A stretch of DNA of 64,000 nt from an uncultured Ulvibacter sp. (GCA_938041335.1 CALIAF010000011.1:35488-99487), one strand, 5' to 3'. Numbered from the stretch's first letter, positions 34,644 through 44,649 are shown. Notes: a model not told the origin generated them from the letters alone. Program-made: numbers and translations.

Positions 34644-36683
34644 CATCACTTTCTGACCTAGTAAGTTATGAATTTCAATAGTTGCAATCTCAAAATTACC
34701 GGAGATTGTGATCTCCCTGTTAGCAGGGTTAGGATATAGTTTGAAATTTGCTGTGCTTAGATCCTCTAATCCTAAGATTTCGGTTACAACTACATCAAAG
34801 CTACAGGATACATCGTTACCGCTATTGTCTGTTGTTACAATGGTTACTGTATGTGTTCCTGGAGAAACATCCGTGCCAGCGGCAGGAGTTTGTATAGAAG
34901 TAAAAGAACAGTTGTCTGATGCCGTTGCAAGACCATCATCAATATAGTCTGGCAATGTATAATCATCACCTTCATCAACATCTACCATTTGATCACCAGG
35001 ACAAGTAAGGGAAGGGTCTAATGAGTCTACAACAGTTACCGTTGCAGAACAGGTAGCTGTGGCACCATCATCATCCGTTACCGTTAATTGTACGGTATTA
35101 GCACCTAAGTCATCACAATCAAACGAAGTGATGTCTAGAGACAAGGTAATAGTACCATCAGAATCGGAAGACCCACCATCCACATTTGCTCCAGTTATCG
35201 TCGCGTTACCGGATGCATCTAATTCGGCAGTATATGATTGACATACTGCGGTAGGAGCACTATTAATATCTAATAACCATGAAATCGTGCTAGCCATTAA
35301 TGCATCACCATCTGATGTAGTGTCCCAAAAGTCGTCACGCGCATCAATAGAAGGTGGATAAAAGTTTAAGAAAGCTCTTCTTACATTTGATGGGCCTACA
35401 TTTTCTTGTACAATAACTAATGGCGCACCAGTGGTATATTCTGCTACTACTGTTGCTCCAGTAGCAACTGTTCCACCTGTATTGTGAAAGGAAGCTGTTC
35501 CACCATCAAAAGTAGACACACCATTCAATGTTGGGTGACCCGGAACATTTATGGTTCCTATCCCTAAGTTCGCTCCATTAGATTGTCCAGAAGCAGAATA
35601 TAATGAATAGGCGCTATAACTTCCAGTAATAGGAACGTTTCCTGTAAAAGTTGCATCAAGTACTTTACCACCACCATCAATATAGGCAGCAAGATTATTA
35701 CCAAAAGTTGCAGGGTCTGTAGCACCCGCATCTGTAAATACCATTACCACATCATAGGCTTGCAGTTCTAACAAGGTTGGTGTTCCTGTATTTGTTAAAA
35801 ATGTATCAACTGTAAAAGAACTTGCACCTTCAATTTTTGCTTCTACGTCTAGTATCCAAGCTGAATTACCTGGCGATGCTGCTATTAATACATTTGTTCC
35901 ACCAGCTCCTGAAGTCCATAACAAAGCATTTGCCATAATTAAAGCTCCATCTGATGAAGTATCCCAGAAATCATCACGCGCATCTATAGATGGTGGGTAA
36001 AAATTTAAGAATGCTCTTTTTGCATTTCCTGGACCCACGTTTTCTTGTACAATAATTAATGGTGCGCCAGTAGTATACTCCGCCACAACACTAGCGCCTG
36101 CAACAACAGTTCCTCCTGTATTGTGAAAAGAAGCCGTACCTCCGTCAAAAGTAGTAACGCCATTCATGATTGGGTGAGCTGGATCATTTATAGTTCCTAT
36201 TCCTAAGTTAGCGCCATTAGATTGTCCCGCTCCAGTATATAATTGATAAGCAGAATAAGCACCAGTAATAGGGACATTAGGTGTAAATGTCGCATTTACA
36301 ACTGCCCCACCACCGTCAATATAAGTGGCAAGGTTGTTACCAAGTGCAACAGGATCTGCAGCCCCAGTATCTGTAAATATTAAAACAGCAGAATATGCTT
36401 GTAGTTCTGCTACTGTAGGCGTACCAGTAGAAGCTAAAAAAGTATCTGCCTCTACAAGCCCTGTACCGTCTAGTTGTGCTTCTACATCGAGTATCCAATC
36501 AGGATTTCCTGGAGCGCCTAAAACGAGTACGCTTGGCCCAGGTAAACCTGCAGCCGATCGGTTGTTTTGAATTCCAGTATCTGTCTGGGAGATTAAAGAA
36601 TTTACGCCTGTACCTTGTGCAAACATTGTAGCACAAAAAAGCGTCATAATGAGGCGGATGCCCCCCAAGGTAATTGTTTTCAT
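34533..36683 (-). CDS. T9SS-exported protein with two GATase-like repeats and HYR domain
   Basis: 716 residues: signal peptide (MKTITLGGIRLIMTLFCATM, ending AQG), two repeats of ~215 residues (about 48-255 and 263-470), a region with calcium-binding/Ig-like features (DSLDPSLTCPGDQMVDVDEG, a HYR-like module, about 475-630), and a type A sorting domain (NFKLYPNPANREITISGNFE to VKRFIKK). Each repeat opens VLGAPGNPDWILDVEAQLDG-like and has SNGANLGIGTIN and YPPSIDARDDFWDTSSDG. The opening beta-alpha pattern recalls type 1 glutamine amidotransferase/ThuA-like folds but no catalytic Cys-His is visible. Surface or secreted. Part of a paralogous pair with the next gene. Confidence 0.8.
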   Translation of the reverse strand: MKTITLGGIRLIMTLFCATMFAQGTGVNSLISQTDTGIQNNRSAAGLPGPSVLVLGAPGNPDWILDVEAQLDGTGLVEADTFLASTGTPTVAELQAYSAVLIFTDTGAADPVALGNNLATYIDGGGAVVNATFTPNVPITGAYSAYQLYTGAGQSNGANLGIGTINDPAHPIMNGVTTFDGGTASFHNTGGTVVAGASVVAEYTTGAPLIIVQENVGPGNAKRAFLNFYPPSIDARDDFWDTSSDGALIMANALLWTSGAGGTNVLIAASPGNSAWILDVEAKIEGASSFTVDTFLTNTGTPTLLELQAYDVVMVFTDAGATDPATFGNNLAAYIDGGGKVLDATFTGNVPITGSYSAYSLYSASGQSNGANLGIGTINVPGHPTLNGVSTFDGGTASFHNTGGTVATGATVVAEYTTGAPLVIVQENVGPSNVRRAFLNFYPPSIDARDDFWDTTSDGDALMASTISWLLDINSAPTAVCQSYTAELDASGNATITGANVDGGSSDSDGTITLSLDITSFDCDDLGANTVQLTVTDDDGATATCSATVTVVDSLDPSLTCPGDQMVDVDEGDDYTLPDYIDDGLATASDNCSFTSIQTPAAGTDVSPGTHTVTIVTTDNSGNDVSCSFDVVVTEILGLEDLSTANFKLYPNPANREITISGNFEIATIEIHNLLGQKVMTSTSETLNIEALTSALYLVEVTDTDGNTAVKRFIKK

Positions 36684-37234
36684 AATTGATTTATATTTAA
36701 ATGGTTATAACAAATATTCGTAATATTAAATTTCAAAAATAATGTCAAAATAGGTCGTTGGCTCTTCTGAACTTCTGAATGGCCCATTTTAATTGTTGAA
36801 ATACCTTTTTGATTTGCTCAAACATTATTTTTCAAGCACGATTTTATTTAATTAGGTATCCTATTTCTTCATTAATGGGCAATCTTTTAGAAATATCGAT
36901 TGATTATTAACTTACTACAAATAGACAAATAATTAATTTTTAAGATGAGGGGGAAACCCCCTTTCTTATTGGGGAGATTAGCCCTATTTTCTGTTCACCT
37001 ATTCTAAGATATATAAGCACTTCTGAATATTCAATTTTTTTTAGTCAGTAGAAGTTTTTTTTAGTGAATAAAGCCTTATTACTTGATATTTAACGTTTTA
37101 TCGCATTATTCGAGCGGCCACATTGGAACATCTAAGACTAAATATTTTTAATATAGATAACCCGTTAATAAAATATTATTAACACAACTGGCACCTCAAT
37201 TGAGTCTATATTTGAACATTAAAAAGTTAATTTA
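36684..37234. other. Intergenic region between twin T9SS genes
   Basis: About 550 bp, AT-rich. Near the start of the larger gene, ACAAATATTC (around 36710) is a near-match to the reverse of the -7 element. Bases 37164-37211 are a weak repeat of 34283-34331. No ORF or RNA gene is recognisable. Confidence 0.4.
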
Positions 37235-37494
37235 TATTGTTGTTTAAAATAACGTGTCTTACGAACCTGGAATGGCAAATATTTAAGACGAAAAAAGCCC
37301 TAACATTTCTGTTAGGGCTTTTAAAACTTAAAAAAAATTTACAAATTGTTATTCAAATAAGTTGGTTAACGTTTTATTAAAAATTACTTTTTAATAAAAC
37401 GCTTTACCGCTGTATTTCCGTCAGTATCTGTTACCTCAACAAGGTATAAAGCGCTAGTAAGAGCTTCAATGTTTAAAGTTTCAGAAGTACTTGT
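37235..37494 (-). repeat. Near-identical 3' region of twin T9SS genes, copy 2
   Basis: Counterpart of 34386-34643. Identity drops sharply after the stretch encoding STSETLNIEALTSALYLVEV, so the border of recent exchange lies inside the coding sequence. Confidence 0.85.
37293..37322 (-). terminator. Intrinsic terminator of the smaller T9SS gene
   Basis: Same stem AAAGCCCTAACA / TGTTAGGGCTTT as at 34444, 60 nt after the stop. Confidence 0.9.
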
Positions 37495-38412
37495 TGTTAC
37501 TTTTTGACCTAGTAAGTTAAACACAGAAATAGAGGCGATCTCAAAGTTTCCTCTTACTGTAATTTGCGTAGTTGCAGGATTAGGGTATACCTCAAAACCT
37601 TCTGTAGAGATATCGTTTACACCTAATTCTTCAATTTTTGAAGCCCAAACTAACGTATTTCCCATTATGATAGCTCCATCTGACGCAGCGTCCCAAAAAT
37701 CATCACGAGCATCTATAGATGGTGGATAAAAATTGAGTAAAGCTCTTCTTGCTAATTCTGGGCCAAGATCTTCTTGAACAATAAGAAACGGTGCTCCAGT
37801 AGAGTATTCTGCTATTACAGTGGCGCCGCTAGCAACTGTTCCACCTGTGTTGTGATATGAAGAGGTACCTCCATCAAATGAGCTAACTCCATCTAGCGTA
37901 GGATGTAAAGGATCATTAATGGTCCCTAAACCTAAATTAGCGCCATTAGATTGACCTGCACCAGTATAAAGGTCATAGGCTGAAAAAGCACCAGTAACTG
38001 GAACATTTGGATTAAAAGTTGCGTCTACTATACCACCACCAGCTTCTAAATAATCTACAAGATTATCACCTAAAGCAGCTGGATCGGCATGACCAGTGTC
38101 TGAAAATACAAATATCGCATCATATGGCATTAATTCGGCAACAGTTGGTGTTCCTGCGCTAGATAAAAAAGTATCAGCGTCAACAAGTCCTGAGTTGTCA
38201 AGCTTCAGTTCCACATCATCTAACCAGAGTGCATCACCTGGAGCGCCTACTACTAGTATAAGTGGTAAGTCATTGCCGCTTGCAGCAGATTTGTTTTGAA
38301 TACCAAGATTAGCCTCAGTAGATAAAGAATTTTCGCCTGTACCTTGTGCCATCATAGATGCACAAAAAAGCGTCATAATAAGGCGAATGCCCCCTAAAGT
38401 AATTTTTTTCAT
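37384..38412 (-). CDS. T9SS-exported protein with one GATase-like repeat
   Basis: 342 residues: signal peptide almost identical to the larger paralogue (ITLGGIRLIMTLFCAS), a single ~215-residue repeat unit (about 48-262; VVGAPGDALWLDDVELKLD; SNGANLGLGTINDP; YPPSIDARDDFWDAASDG), and a type A sorting domain (FEVYPNPATTQITVRGNFE to VKRFIKK). It lacks the second repeat and HYR region. Whether the larger gene gained a repeat or this one lost it cannot be decided here. Likely on the cell surface; ligand unknown. Confidence 0.8.
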   Translation of the reverse strand: MKKITLGGIRLIMTLFCASMMAQGTGENSLSTEANLGIQNKSAASGNDLPLILVVGAPGDALWLDDVELKLDNSGLVDADTFLSSAGTPTVAELMPYDAIFVFSDTGHADPAALGDNLVDYLEAGGGIVDATFNPNVPVTGAFSAYDLYTGAGQSNGANLGLGTINDPLHPTLDGVSSFDGGTSSYHNTGGTVASGATVIAEYSTGAPFLIVQEDLGPELARRALLNFYPPSIDARDDFWDAASDGAIIMGNTLVWASKIEELGVNDISTEGFEVYPNPATTQITVRGNFEIASISVFNLLGQKVTTSTSETLNIEALTSALYLVEVTDTDGNTAVKRFIKK

Positions 38413-38439
38413 AATTGATTTAATTTAAAATGATTATTG

Positions 38440-38447
38440 CAAAGGTA
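38440..38447 (-). promoter_or_regulatory. -7 element of the smaller T9SS gene
   Basis: Minus strand TACCTTTG matches TAnnTTTG; leader about 22 nt. No good -33 TTG is present (A-run instead). Confidence 0.5.
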
Positions 38448-38876
38448 TTATATTAACGAGAAAAAAAAATACGGGTATACACGTAATTTTGATGCTATTA
38501 GCTATATTTTTAGCATCGTAAACACTCTTTTTGTTTTAAGAACTGGCCCATGTAATTTAAAAATGTGTATTTCATGATCCGGATTTTACACAGCACAAAA
38601 GTAATAGCTTTAGTGAGAGCATTTGCATCACAACTTCTAGGAAGCATTTTTGACTTGCTGAAACCTTCATTTTTGTTGCTAAAGCGATTTGTGTTAATTT
38701 TTTTTGCTATAAATCAAGAATGGAGTGCTAGTTTAGCGGGATGAACAGGCGAAAAAATTATTTTATTAGAAGACCTTATAGTTTCTGAAACCTTCTTTTT
38801 GTTTTACTAACGAGTACAAATTGACAATAAGGGTAGAGAAAAAGTAGTCCTATATATGTGCTACCTCGTTTAGACT
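38448..38876. other. Intergenic region, no gene seen
   Basis: Contains two imperfect direct repeats, CTGAAACCTTCATTTTTGTT (about 38658) and CTGAAACCTTCTTTTTGTTT (about 38784), and a second TACTTTTG box on the minus strand (38596-38603). No terminator for the MATE gene is evident. Confidence 0.4.
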
Positions 38877-40211
38877 CTAACTATTTACAAGCGGTAAATA
38901 TTTTCTATAATATTTAATAACAAGTGCTGCAGCACGCCAGGCGACCCAAACTATAATTGCAAGCCAGATACCCCATAATCCCCATTTCATAAAATGAGAT
39001 AAAATTAAGATCGGTAGAAAACCTAAAAATGTAGCGGCTAGAAGCACATTACGCAGGTATCCCATTTCGCCAAGCCCTTTAAAAATAGAATCTAAGGTAA
39101 ATGCAATAGCACTAAAAGGGATACAAATTAATACCATAAAGAATATGCTAGAATAGATAGTAAGTACTTCTGGGTTTTTATTATAAATCCACCCTAGGGA
39201 GTCATAAAAGAGGAGCCCGATGATGACTAAAGCTCCTGCGACAAATGTATTGTACAAGACTACTTTTTTTGTCAACTTCCAGAGGTCGCTAAAATTGCGT
39301 TCTCCTAATAATTTACCACCCAGAATATTTCCGGCAGCACCATAGCCGTCAAGGAAAAAGGCTGTGAATAGCCAAATGTTTAATGCAATGGTGTGGGCTG
39401 CGACGGTTTCAGTACCTATTCCTGCGGCTTCTCTTGTAGAAAGTATTAATGCTATGTTTAAAGCCACAGATCTTAAAAATAAGTTAGCACTCATGGCAAC
39501 TAATCTCTTTATTTCTGGGTGCATCGGAAATTTTAATCGGAGAGATACTTCTGTTTTTTTCAACACAAGAATGAGTGATAATAGCGCCATTATTGCCTGA
39601 GCAATTAAACTCGCCCAAGCCGCACCTACAACACCCATTGCTTCTATATACCCATCAAGGCCGTATACAAAAAGAAAGTCAAGACCGATGTTCACTCCAG
39701 CACCAATGGCCGCAATAATCATAGGCCAAAAGGTGTTTTGTAAACCTCTAAAAATTCCAAAAACGGCAAAGGTAAAAAGTGTTAATGGGAAGCCCCAAAC
39801 TCTAATGTCATAATAGGCGATGCTGAGGTCAAGTATCATGCCTTTAGCATTTAGCAGAGAGAAAATCTCTTCAACAAAGAAGTAGGTGGAGACCAACACA
39901 ATAATGCTTAATACTACGTTGAAGTAAATAGCCTGTGCCGGAAAACTCTTTAAGTCTTCAATTTTCCCTGCACCCAAGTTTTGAGAGATAATCGCAGAGA
40001 TTGCACTACGTGTTTGCCCAAGAATCCAAATTAATGCAGATAAAAAGGCCCCTACAATACCTACTGCAGCAAGTGCCTCTGTGCCGTAGCCATCAATATT
40101 GCCTACTATAGCAGCGTCGGTACTAGATAAAACAGGCTCTGCTATCCCCGCAATAATTGCAGGAATGGCTAATTGTTGAATACGTTTAAAAGAGATATCT
40201 GTGATTGCCAT
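38877..40211 (-). CDS. MATE family efflux transporter
   Basis: 444 residues from the ATG at 40211 with 12 membrane helices and the DinF-like MATE pattern (IPAIIAGIAEPVLSSTDAAIVG; GILGQTRSAISAIISQNLGAG near residue 80). MATE proteins expel cationic drugs or metabolites using H+ or Na+. The ATG at 40211 is chosen because the -7 box TAGCTTTG ends 10 nt before it; the in-frame TTG four codons upstream would lie inside the promoter. Transcript leader should be only a few bases. Confidence 0.9.
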   Translation of the reverse strand: MAITDISFKRIQQLAIPAIIAGIAEPVLSSTDAAIVGNIDGYGTEALAAVGIVGAFLSALIWILGQTRSAISAIISQNLGAGKIEDLKSFPAQAIYFNVVLSIIVLVSTYFFVEEIFSLLNAKGMILDLSIAYYDIRVWGFPLTLFTFAVFGIFRGLQNTFWPMIIAAIGAGVNIGLDFLFVYGLDGYIEAMGVVGAAWASLIAQAIMALLSLILVLKKTEVSLRLKFPMHPEIKRLVAMSANLFLRSVALNIALILSTREAAGIGTETVAAHTIALNIWLFTAFFLDGYGAAGNILGGKLLGERNFSDLWKLTKKVVLYNTFVAGALVIIGLLFYDSLGWIYNKNPEVLTIYSSIFFMVLICIPFSAIAFTLDSIFKGLGEMGYLRNVLLAATFLGFLPILILSHFMKWGLWGIWLAIIVWVAWRAAALVIKYYRKYLPLVNS

Positions 40212-40220
40212 TTGCGATTG

Positions 40221-40228
40221 CAAAGCTA
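40221..40228 (-). promoter_or_regulatory. -7 element of the MATE gene
   Basis: Minus strand TAGCTTTG matches TAnnTTTG, 10 nt before the ATG. The -33 box is weak. Confidence 0.5.
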
Positions 40229-40311
40229 CACTTTGAAAATGACTTGACCTTGTTTTTTTGAGTACCCACGATAGTTATTTGGAGGAGTCCTTCATTAAAT
40301 AAGAAGAGGAG

Positions 40312-40818
40312 TTACAGCAACAACTCATAACAATAGAAAGGCGCATCACTCTGTTTTGGAAAATAGATATTACCTAACTTTTGATACCCTCTGTTTTCAT
40401 AAAATTTTTGATTCCGGGTATTTAAACTGAAAGTATCTAGCCTAACAGATATCCCCTTTTGCTGTTTAACAAAATCTTCGGCAAAATCCATAAGCTTCTT
40501 CGCATTGCCCTGACGTTGAAAATCTGGATGTATGGCTAGACGGTGTATATAATAGTGCAATCCATTTTTTGTAAGCCAATCAATGGTGTTGTATTCAACA
40601 TCTTTTAATGTTGAGATAGTAATACATCCTATTACTATTTCCGAAGTCGGGTCTACAAGTACATATAACTCTCCCCTAGTTAAGTCGTTTTCAAATGCTG
40701 TAATTTTAGGGTAATGCTCATTCCATTGGTATATGTTTTGTGCAATCATATGTGCAGCACAAGCTTTTGTGACTTCTATTAGTTTTTCAATATCACAAGG
40801 CTTTGCATTTCTTATCAT
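40312..40818 (-). CDS. GNAT family N-acetyltransferase
   Basis: 168 residues of the GNAT fold. The acetyl-CoA site is IHPDFQRQGNAKKLMDFAEDF (the Q/RxxGxG/A loop as RQGNAK), followed by VRLDTFSLNTRNQKFYENRGYQKLG. Substrate unknown: amino acid, peptide or small molecule. Stands alone on the minus strand next to tRNA-Ala. Confidence 0.88.
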   Translation of the reverse strand: MIRNAKPCDIEKLIEVTKACAAHMIAQNIYQWNEHYPKITAFENDLTRGELYVLVDPTSEIVIGCITISTLKDVEYNTIDWLTKNGLHYYIHRLAIHPDFQRQGNAKKLMDFAEDFVKQQKGISVRLDTFSLNTRNQKFYENRGYQKLGNIYFPKQSDAPFYCYELLL

Positions 40819-40969
40819 GAATATGAATACATTTTTTGTGGGATAATATTTAATACGATGTTATAAAACGTTCAAGATAAACATTTCGACTTCGTTATAT
40901 ATTGTGCTTTTCTTCCACAAGCTAATGTGCAACTAAACGCTACAAAACATTAAAGTTTCGGTCTAATTG

Positions 40970-41043
40970 TGGAGAATATCGGATTCGAACCGATGACCTT
41001 CTGACTGCCAGCCAGACGCTCTAGCCAACTGAGCTAATCCCCC
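40970..41043 (-). tRNA. tRNA-Ala(GGC)
   Basis: 74 nt cloverleaf: acceptor GGGGGAT/ATTCTCC with discriminator A73, D arm GCTC...GAGC, anticodon stem TCTGG/TCAGA with loop CTGGCAG (anticodon GGC), T arm ATCGG-TTCGAAT-CCGAT. The third acceptor pair is G-U, the G3:U70 identity element of alanine tRNA. CCA is not encoded. Confidence 0.96.
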
Positions 41044-41071
41044 TATTTTATCGAATACGAAAGTAAAGCAA

Positions 41072-41911
41072 TTATTTTAAAAACAGAATCGTTTGGTCTA
41101 CTACTTCTTTGAGATCTTTTGGCAATTGATTTTCCTTCCAGGGATGATTTGCACCAAATACATGATTCGCTTTTGGGATGATTTTTAGTATACTGTTTGG
41201 GCTCCAGTGATGCAGTGATTCTCCTTCTTTTAAGGTTACAGAAGTATCATTGTCTCCATGAATAATGAGCCAAGGTTTTTTAATACTCTTTGCTGCTCTA
41301 TTTATTGTAAGCCGTTTTTCATGGATGATGAAATCTTCATAAAACTGCCAGTCATGTGGCATTTGTTGCTGTGTACGACCATTTTTTACATAAAATCGAC
41401 CTGTCTTTTTCCAAGCATCAAAGCCCTCAGTATCTTCTAAGAATCGTACTTTATAATCACTAACGCCAGCCCAAGTAATTACTTTAGAAATTTTAGAGTC
41501 TTCCTCTGCTTTAATAAGCACGATGCCACCTCCGCGACTATGCCCTATTAAAGAAATATTTGAATTATCTGCTTCTTCAATATACTCGCTATCGCTACTG
41601 AAATGTGCCAATATACGATCAAGGTCTTCTAATTCTAAGGTATAATTGTTTTGCGCAAAAGCTTCCAGATCAGGAAAATCAATTGGTTCTTGCATGGTTC
41701 CTCCATTATGAGAAAAGTTGAATTTTACAAAGAAGAAACCGGCAGCGGCAAATGTCTTTGCAACTAGATCCCAAGCGCCCCAGTCTTTAAATCCTTTATA
41801 GCCGTGACAAAAAATAACTATAGGTTGAGGTTGTGATGTTTCAGAATAAAAACAATCGAATAGGATGGGTTTTTTACCGCCAGACAATATGTTGTTCTTT
41901 TGAATGATCAT
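41072..41911 (-). CDS. Alpha/beta hydrolase
   Basis: 279 residues of the alpha/beta-hydrolase fold: oxyanion segment IVIFCHGYKGFKDW, nucleophile elbow GHSRGGG (Ser), acid strand WLIIHGDNDTSV, and His in KANHVFG. No signal peptide. Substrate unknown; DUF-like dienelactone hydrolase relatives are possible. Its ATG shares a base with the stop of the addB-like gene (TAATG), so it is co-translated with it. Confidence 0.85.
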   Translation of the reverse strand: MIIQKNNILSGGKKPILFDCFYSETSQPQPIVIFCHGYKGFKDWGAWDLVAKTFAAAGFFFVKFNFSHNGGTMQEPIDFPDLEAFAQNNYTLELEDLDRILAHFSSDSEYIEEADNSNISLIGHSRGGGIVLIKAEEDSKISKVITWAGVSDYKVRFLEDTEGFDAWKKTGRFYVKNGRTQQQMPHDWQFYEDFIIHEKRLTINRAAKSIKKPWLIIHGDNDTSVTLKEGESLHHWSPNSILKIIPKANHVFGANHPWKENQLPKDLKEVVDQTILFLK

Positions 41912-44637
41912 TAAACAATTTCTTTTTCTATAAAAGGAATTTCAGGATTACCTATTTCTAAAATTACCTTAATCAGTTGTTCCCTAAAGTTATCTAATAC
42001 ATCCGCGTCTATTATCGAGTTTTTAGTAGTACTTCTGGCACTTGTTTTTGTGGCAAATTTTAAGAACCCAGCGCCGAGATTTTTAAACGAAATTATTCCA
42101 GCTTCGGCGATATTGAAACCATATTCTTTTTGACAAATAAGGGCATATGTGAGCACTTGAAAAGCCTTACTGTATCTATAATCTTCTGTAATGTCATCCC
42201 ATTCGACCACGTCTAGATCTGTTGCATTTACTTTACCCGTTTTGTAATCAATTATACGTAAAACATCATTATAGCGATCAACTCTATCTATTTTACCGCC
42301 TACGACAACTGGATAACTAAAGCTAGGAACATCTAGTTGCACTTTAAATTCTTTTTCTAAAGATTGTATCACAATTTGGTTTCCAGAGGCAACATCTTTT
42401 ATTTCAAGGCTGATAAAATTGCTTACGAACTTTTTAACTACTTCAAAAATAATAAGGTTTTTGCCTTTTGTGTAATCACCTTCTTTGTACTCATTTGTAA
42501 ACTGCTGCTTTACTTCTATCTCAATAAGAGGTAGTAATGCCTTTAAATTTTCAGAAGTAAGTACTTGGCCTATTAATGGTCTATAGAGATTTTCTAAGGT
42601 ATTGTGTACAATGGTACCCATAGTATTTGACGCAACCGTCTCTTCTACATCTTCAAGTTCTTTAAGCTTCAATATACGCTGATAATAAAAATCTATTGGG
42701 TTTCTAATGTAGGATGTAAGTGCAGATGGTGAGAAATAACGAGAGCTGATATTTTTAATTTCTTGCAATACGGCGTCTGTCTTTTTAACTGTTTTTTTAG
42801 CAGATGCCTTAAGTGTTGTTGTGTGTCCGATGACTGTTTTTGTGAGGCTGTGGTTGGGGAGATTATATACTTCAAGCTGTTGAATAAACCTGCTTTTTTC
42901 TCCAGTATTTATTCCGTCAGAATGGGTGTTATAAAGTAAAGTACAGTTTTGTGCTCGCTGCAGGACACGATAAAAATGATAGGCATAAATCGCATCTTTT
43001 TCTGTGTATTTAGGCAACTCAAATTGTTTTTTTAAATCATAGGTTATAAACGATGCATTACTTTTTCCAGAGGGTAAGGTCCCTTCATTTACAGAAGTCA
43101 TGATAATATTTTTAAAATCAAGAACCCGAGATTCTAATACCCCCATTATTTGCAAACCATCGTATGCGTCTCCTTTATAATCTAAAGTGGTTGCAGCGAC
43201 TAACTGTTTATAAAGGCTGTGTATAGCTTTTGTAGTATTTAAGTATTCATATTGTTCCTGAAGACCTTCAAGTTGTTTAAATAGCTTGTGTAACTGGAAT
43301 AGCACCGCAATATCTATTTCAGTAACCCCGTCATTTTCTTTTGCAAGTGCTATACACTCTAAACAGCCCTCAATTGCTGTTGATTTTATACTATCCCAAT
43401 CATGAAATAGCCATCCAAGAATTTGTTGGTCTTTTTCTGATAATTCTATAAGTTGTTCTGGGCTGCAATAGGCAATGTTTTTTTCTTGCAAAGATTGGAT
43501 AATCGAGTTGCCATCTTTAAAAAGTAACTGTCCAAAAGGGTGCGATAGTATATTCACAATATCTTTGAAATATATTTGCTGCTGCTGCTTTGACTTAAAT
43601 AGTAGAAGGACGTCAAAAAAGGACACTAATGGGAAAGTGGTAATAGGAACCCCCATAGTCACATTTACCTTTTCAATATTGGAAGGAAGCGAATGGAGCA
43701 TGGGTACTAAGAGTGCTTCATCTGCAAGAATAATTGCAGTTTTTTCAACTTCTTGTTTGGTCATTTTAGAAAGCAGATCTCCTACATACTTTACTTGCGA
43801 AATATTTTTTGAAGCTTCTACTAACTCTATACGTTTAGCTTGTTCAAAATTGGTAATGATGGGAGTAAAAGAATTATTCTGGTACATATGCCAGTTTTCT
43901 GCATAAGAGCGCATGAATAAAGATACACTGTGTTTTGGATCATTAAGAAAATGACTATCTGTATCCCAGATAATTTCTGCGAGTTCTGCAGATACAAGTT
44001 CCTGTATAATAACCTGCTCCGCTTTATTAAGTGCATTGAACCCAATAAAAATGTGTTTTGTTTTTTGGTTAGCAGAAATGTAATGTTCAATCTCTTCTGC
44101 TGCCTTTCTATTGACCATGCCTTGGTAGCCAGAATTGTTCTTTAAAAGTTCGTTTTTTAAAGTATCGTAAAATTCTGGAAGACTATCCCAAAAATTTAAA
44201 TAGTTTTCAATCAGTGCTGTTTTATCGTGGCTCAGATACCAGTGATTTACATCTTGAATACTTGAGAGGTAATTAAAAAAGGATTGATGATCTAAGAGGT
44301 ATCTGTCAATCTCGTTAAAATCTCCAAGCAAGGTTGTCGCCCATGAGCTATAGCTCTCAAAAGATTCTTTCTCTTTTACATGAGATAAAGTGAGATATAC
44401 GGCATAGCTTTTAAACAATAGATGCGTATTGTCTACTATTTTAAGGTTAGCAACTTCTTCAATAAAAGATTCTATGTTTATTATTCTAGGAGAAAAAGAG
44501 GTTTGCTTGGCCCTTTTTTTAAGATAATGCATAAGAAACCCACCAGCCCTTTTACTAGGCAATACAAGTGTTAAGCCAGATAGGGATTGGTATTTGTCTT
44601 CCAGATAATCTAGGGTGTCTTCTAAGAATGATTGCAT
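41911..44637 (-). CDS. AddB-like PD-(D/E)XK nuclease subunit
   Basis: 908 residues. The N-terminal region LTLVLPSKRAGGFLMHYLKK resembles the inactive helicase-like start of AddB; the C-terminal nuclease domain has GKIDRVDRYNDVLRIIDYKTG (PD-(D/E)xK with Asp and Asp-Tyr-Lys). With the AddA-like UvrD helicase encoded at 47449-50619 it probably forms an AddAB exonuclease for repair of double-strand breaks. Iron-sulfur cysteines typical of many AddB proteins are not obvious. In some annotations this is simply PD-(D/E)XK nuclease family protein. Confidence 0.85.
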   Translation of the reverse strand: MQSFLEDTLDYLEDKYQSLSGLTLVLPSKRAGGFLMHYLKKRAKQTSFSPRIINIESFIEEVANLKIVDNTHLLFKSYAVYLTLSHVKEKESFESYSSWATTLLGDFNEIDRYLLDHQSFFNYLSSIQDVNHWYLSHDKTALIENYLNFWDSLPEFYDTLKNELLKNNSGYQGMVNRKAAEEIEHYISANQKTKHIFIGFNALNKAEQVIIQELVSAELAEIIWDTDSHFLNDPKHSVSLFMRSYAENWHMYQNNSFTPIITNFEQAKRIELVEASKNISQVKYVGDLLSKMTKQEVEKTAIILADEALLVPMLHSLPSNIEKVNVTMGVPITTFPLVSFFDVLLLFKSKQQQQIYFKDIVNILSHPFGQLLFKDGNSIIQSLQEKNIAYCSPEQLIELSEKDQQILGWLFHDWDSIKSTAIEGCLECIALAKENDGVTEIDIAVLFQLHKLFKQLEGLQEQYEYLNTTKAIHSLYKQLVAATTLDYKGDAYDGLQIMGVLESRVLDFKNIIMTSVNEGTLPSGKSNASFITYDLKKQFELPKYTEKDAIYAYHFYRVLQRAQNCTLLYNTHSDGINTGEKSRFIQQLEVYNLPNHSLTKTVIGHTTTLKASAKKTVKKTDAVLQEIKNISSRYFSPSALTSYIRNPIDFYYQRILKLKELEDVEETVASNTMGTIVHNTLENLYRPLIGQVLTSENLKALLPLIEIEVKQQFTNEYKEGDYTKGKNLIIFEVVKKFVSNFISLEIKDVASGNQIVIQSLEKEFKVQLDVPSFSYPVVVGGKIDRVDRYNDVLRIIDYKTGKVNATDLDVVEWDDITEDYRYSKAFQVLTYALICQKEYGFNIAEAGIISFKNLGAGFLKFATKTSARSTTKNSIIDADVLDNFREQLIKVILEIGNPEIPFIEKEIV

Positions 44638-44649
44638 CCCCTAAAAATA

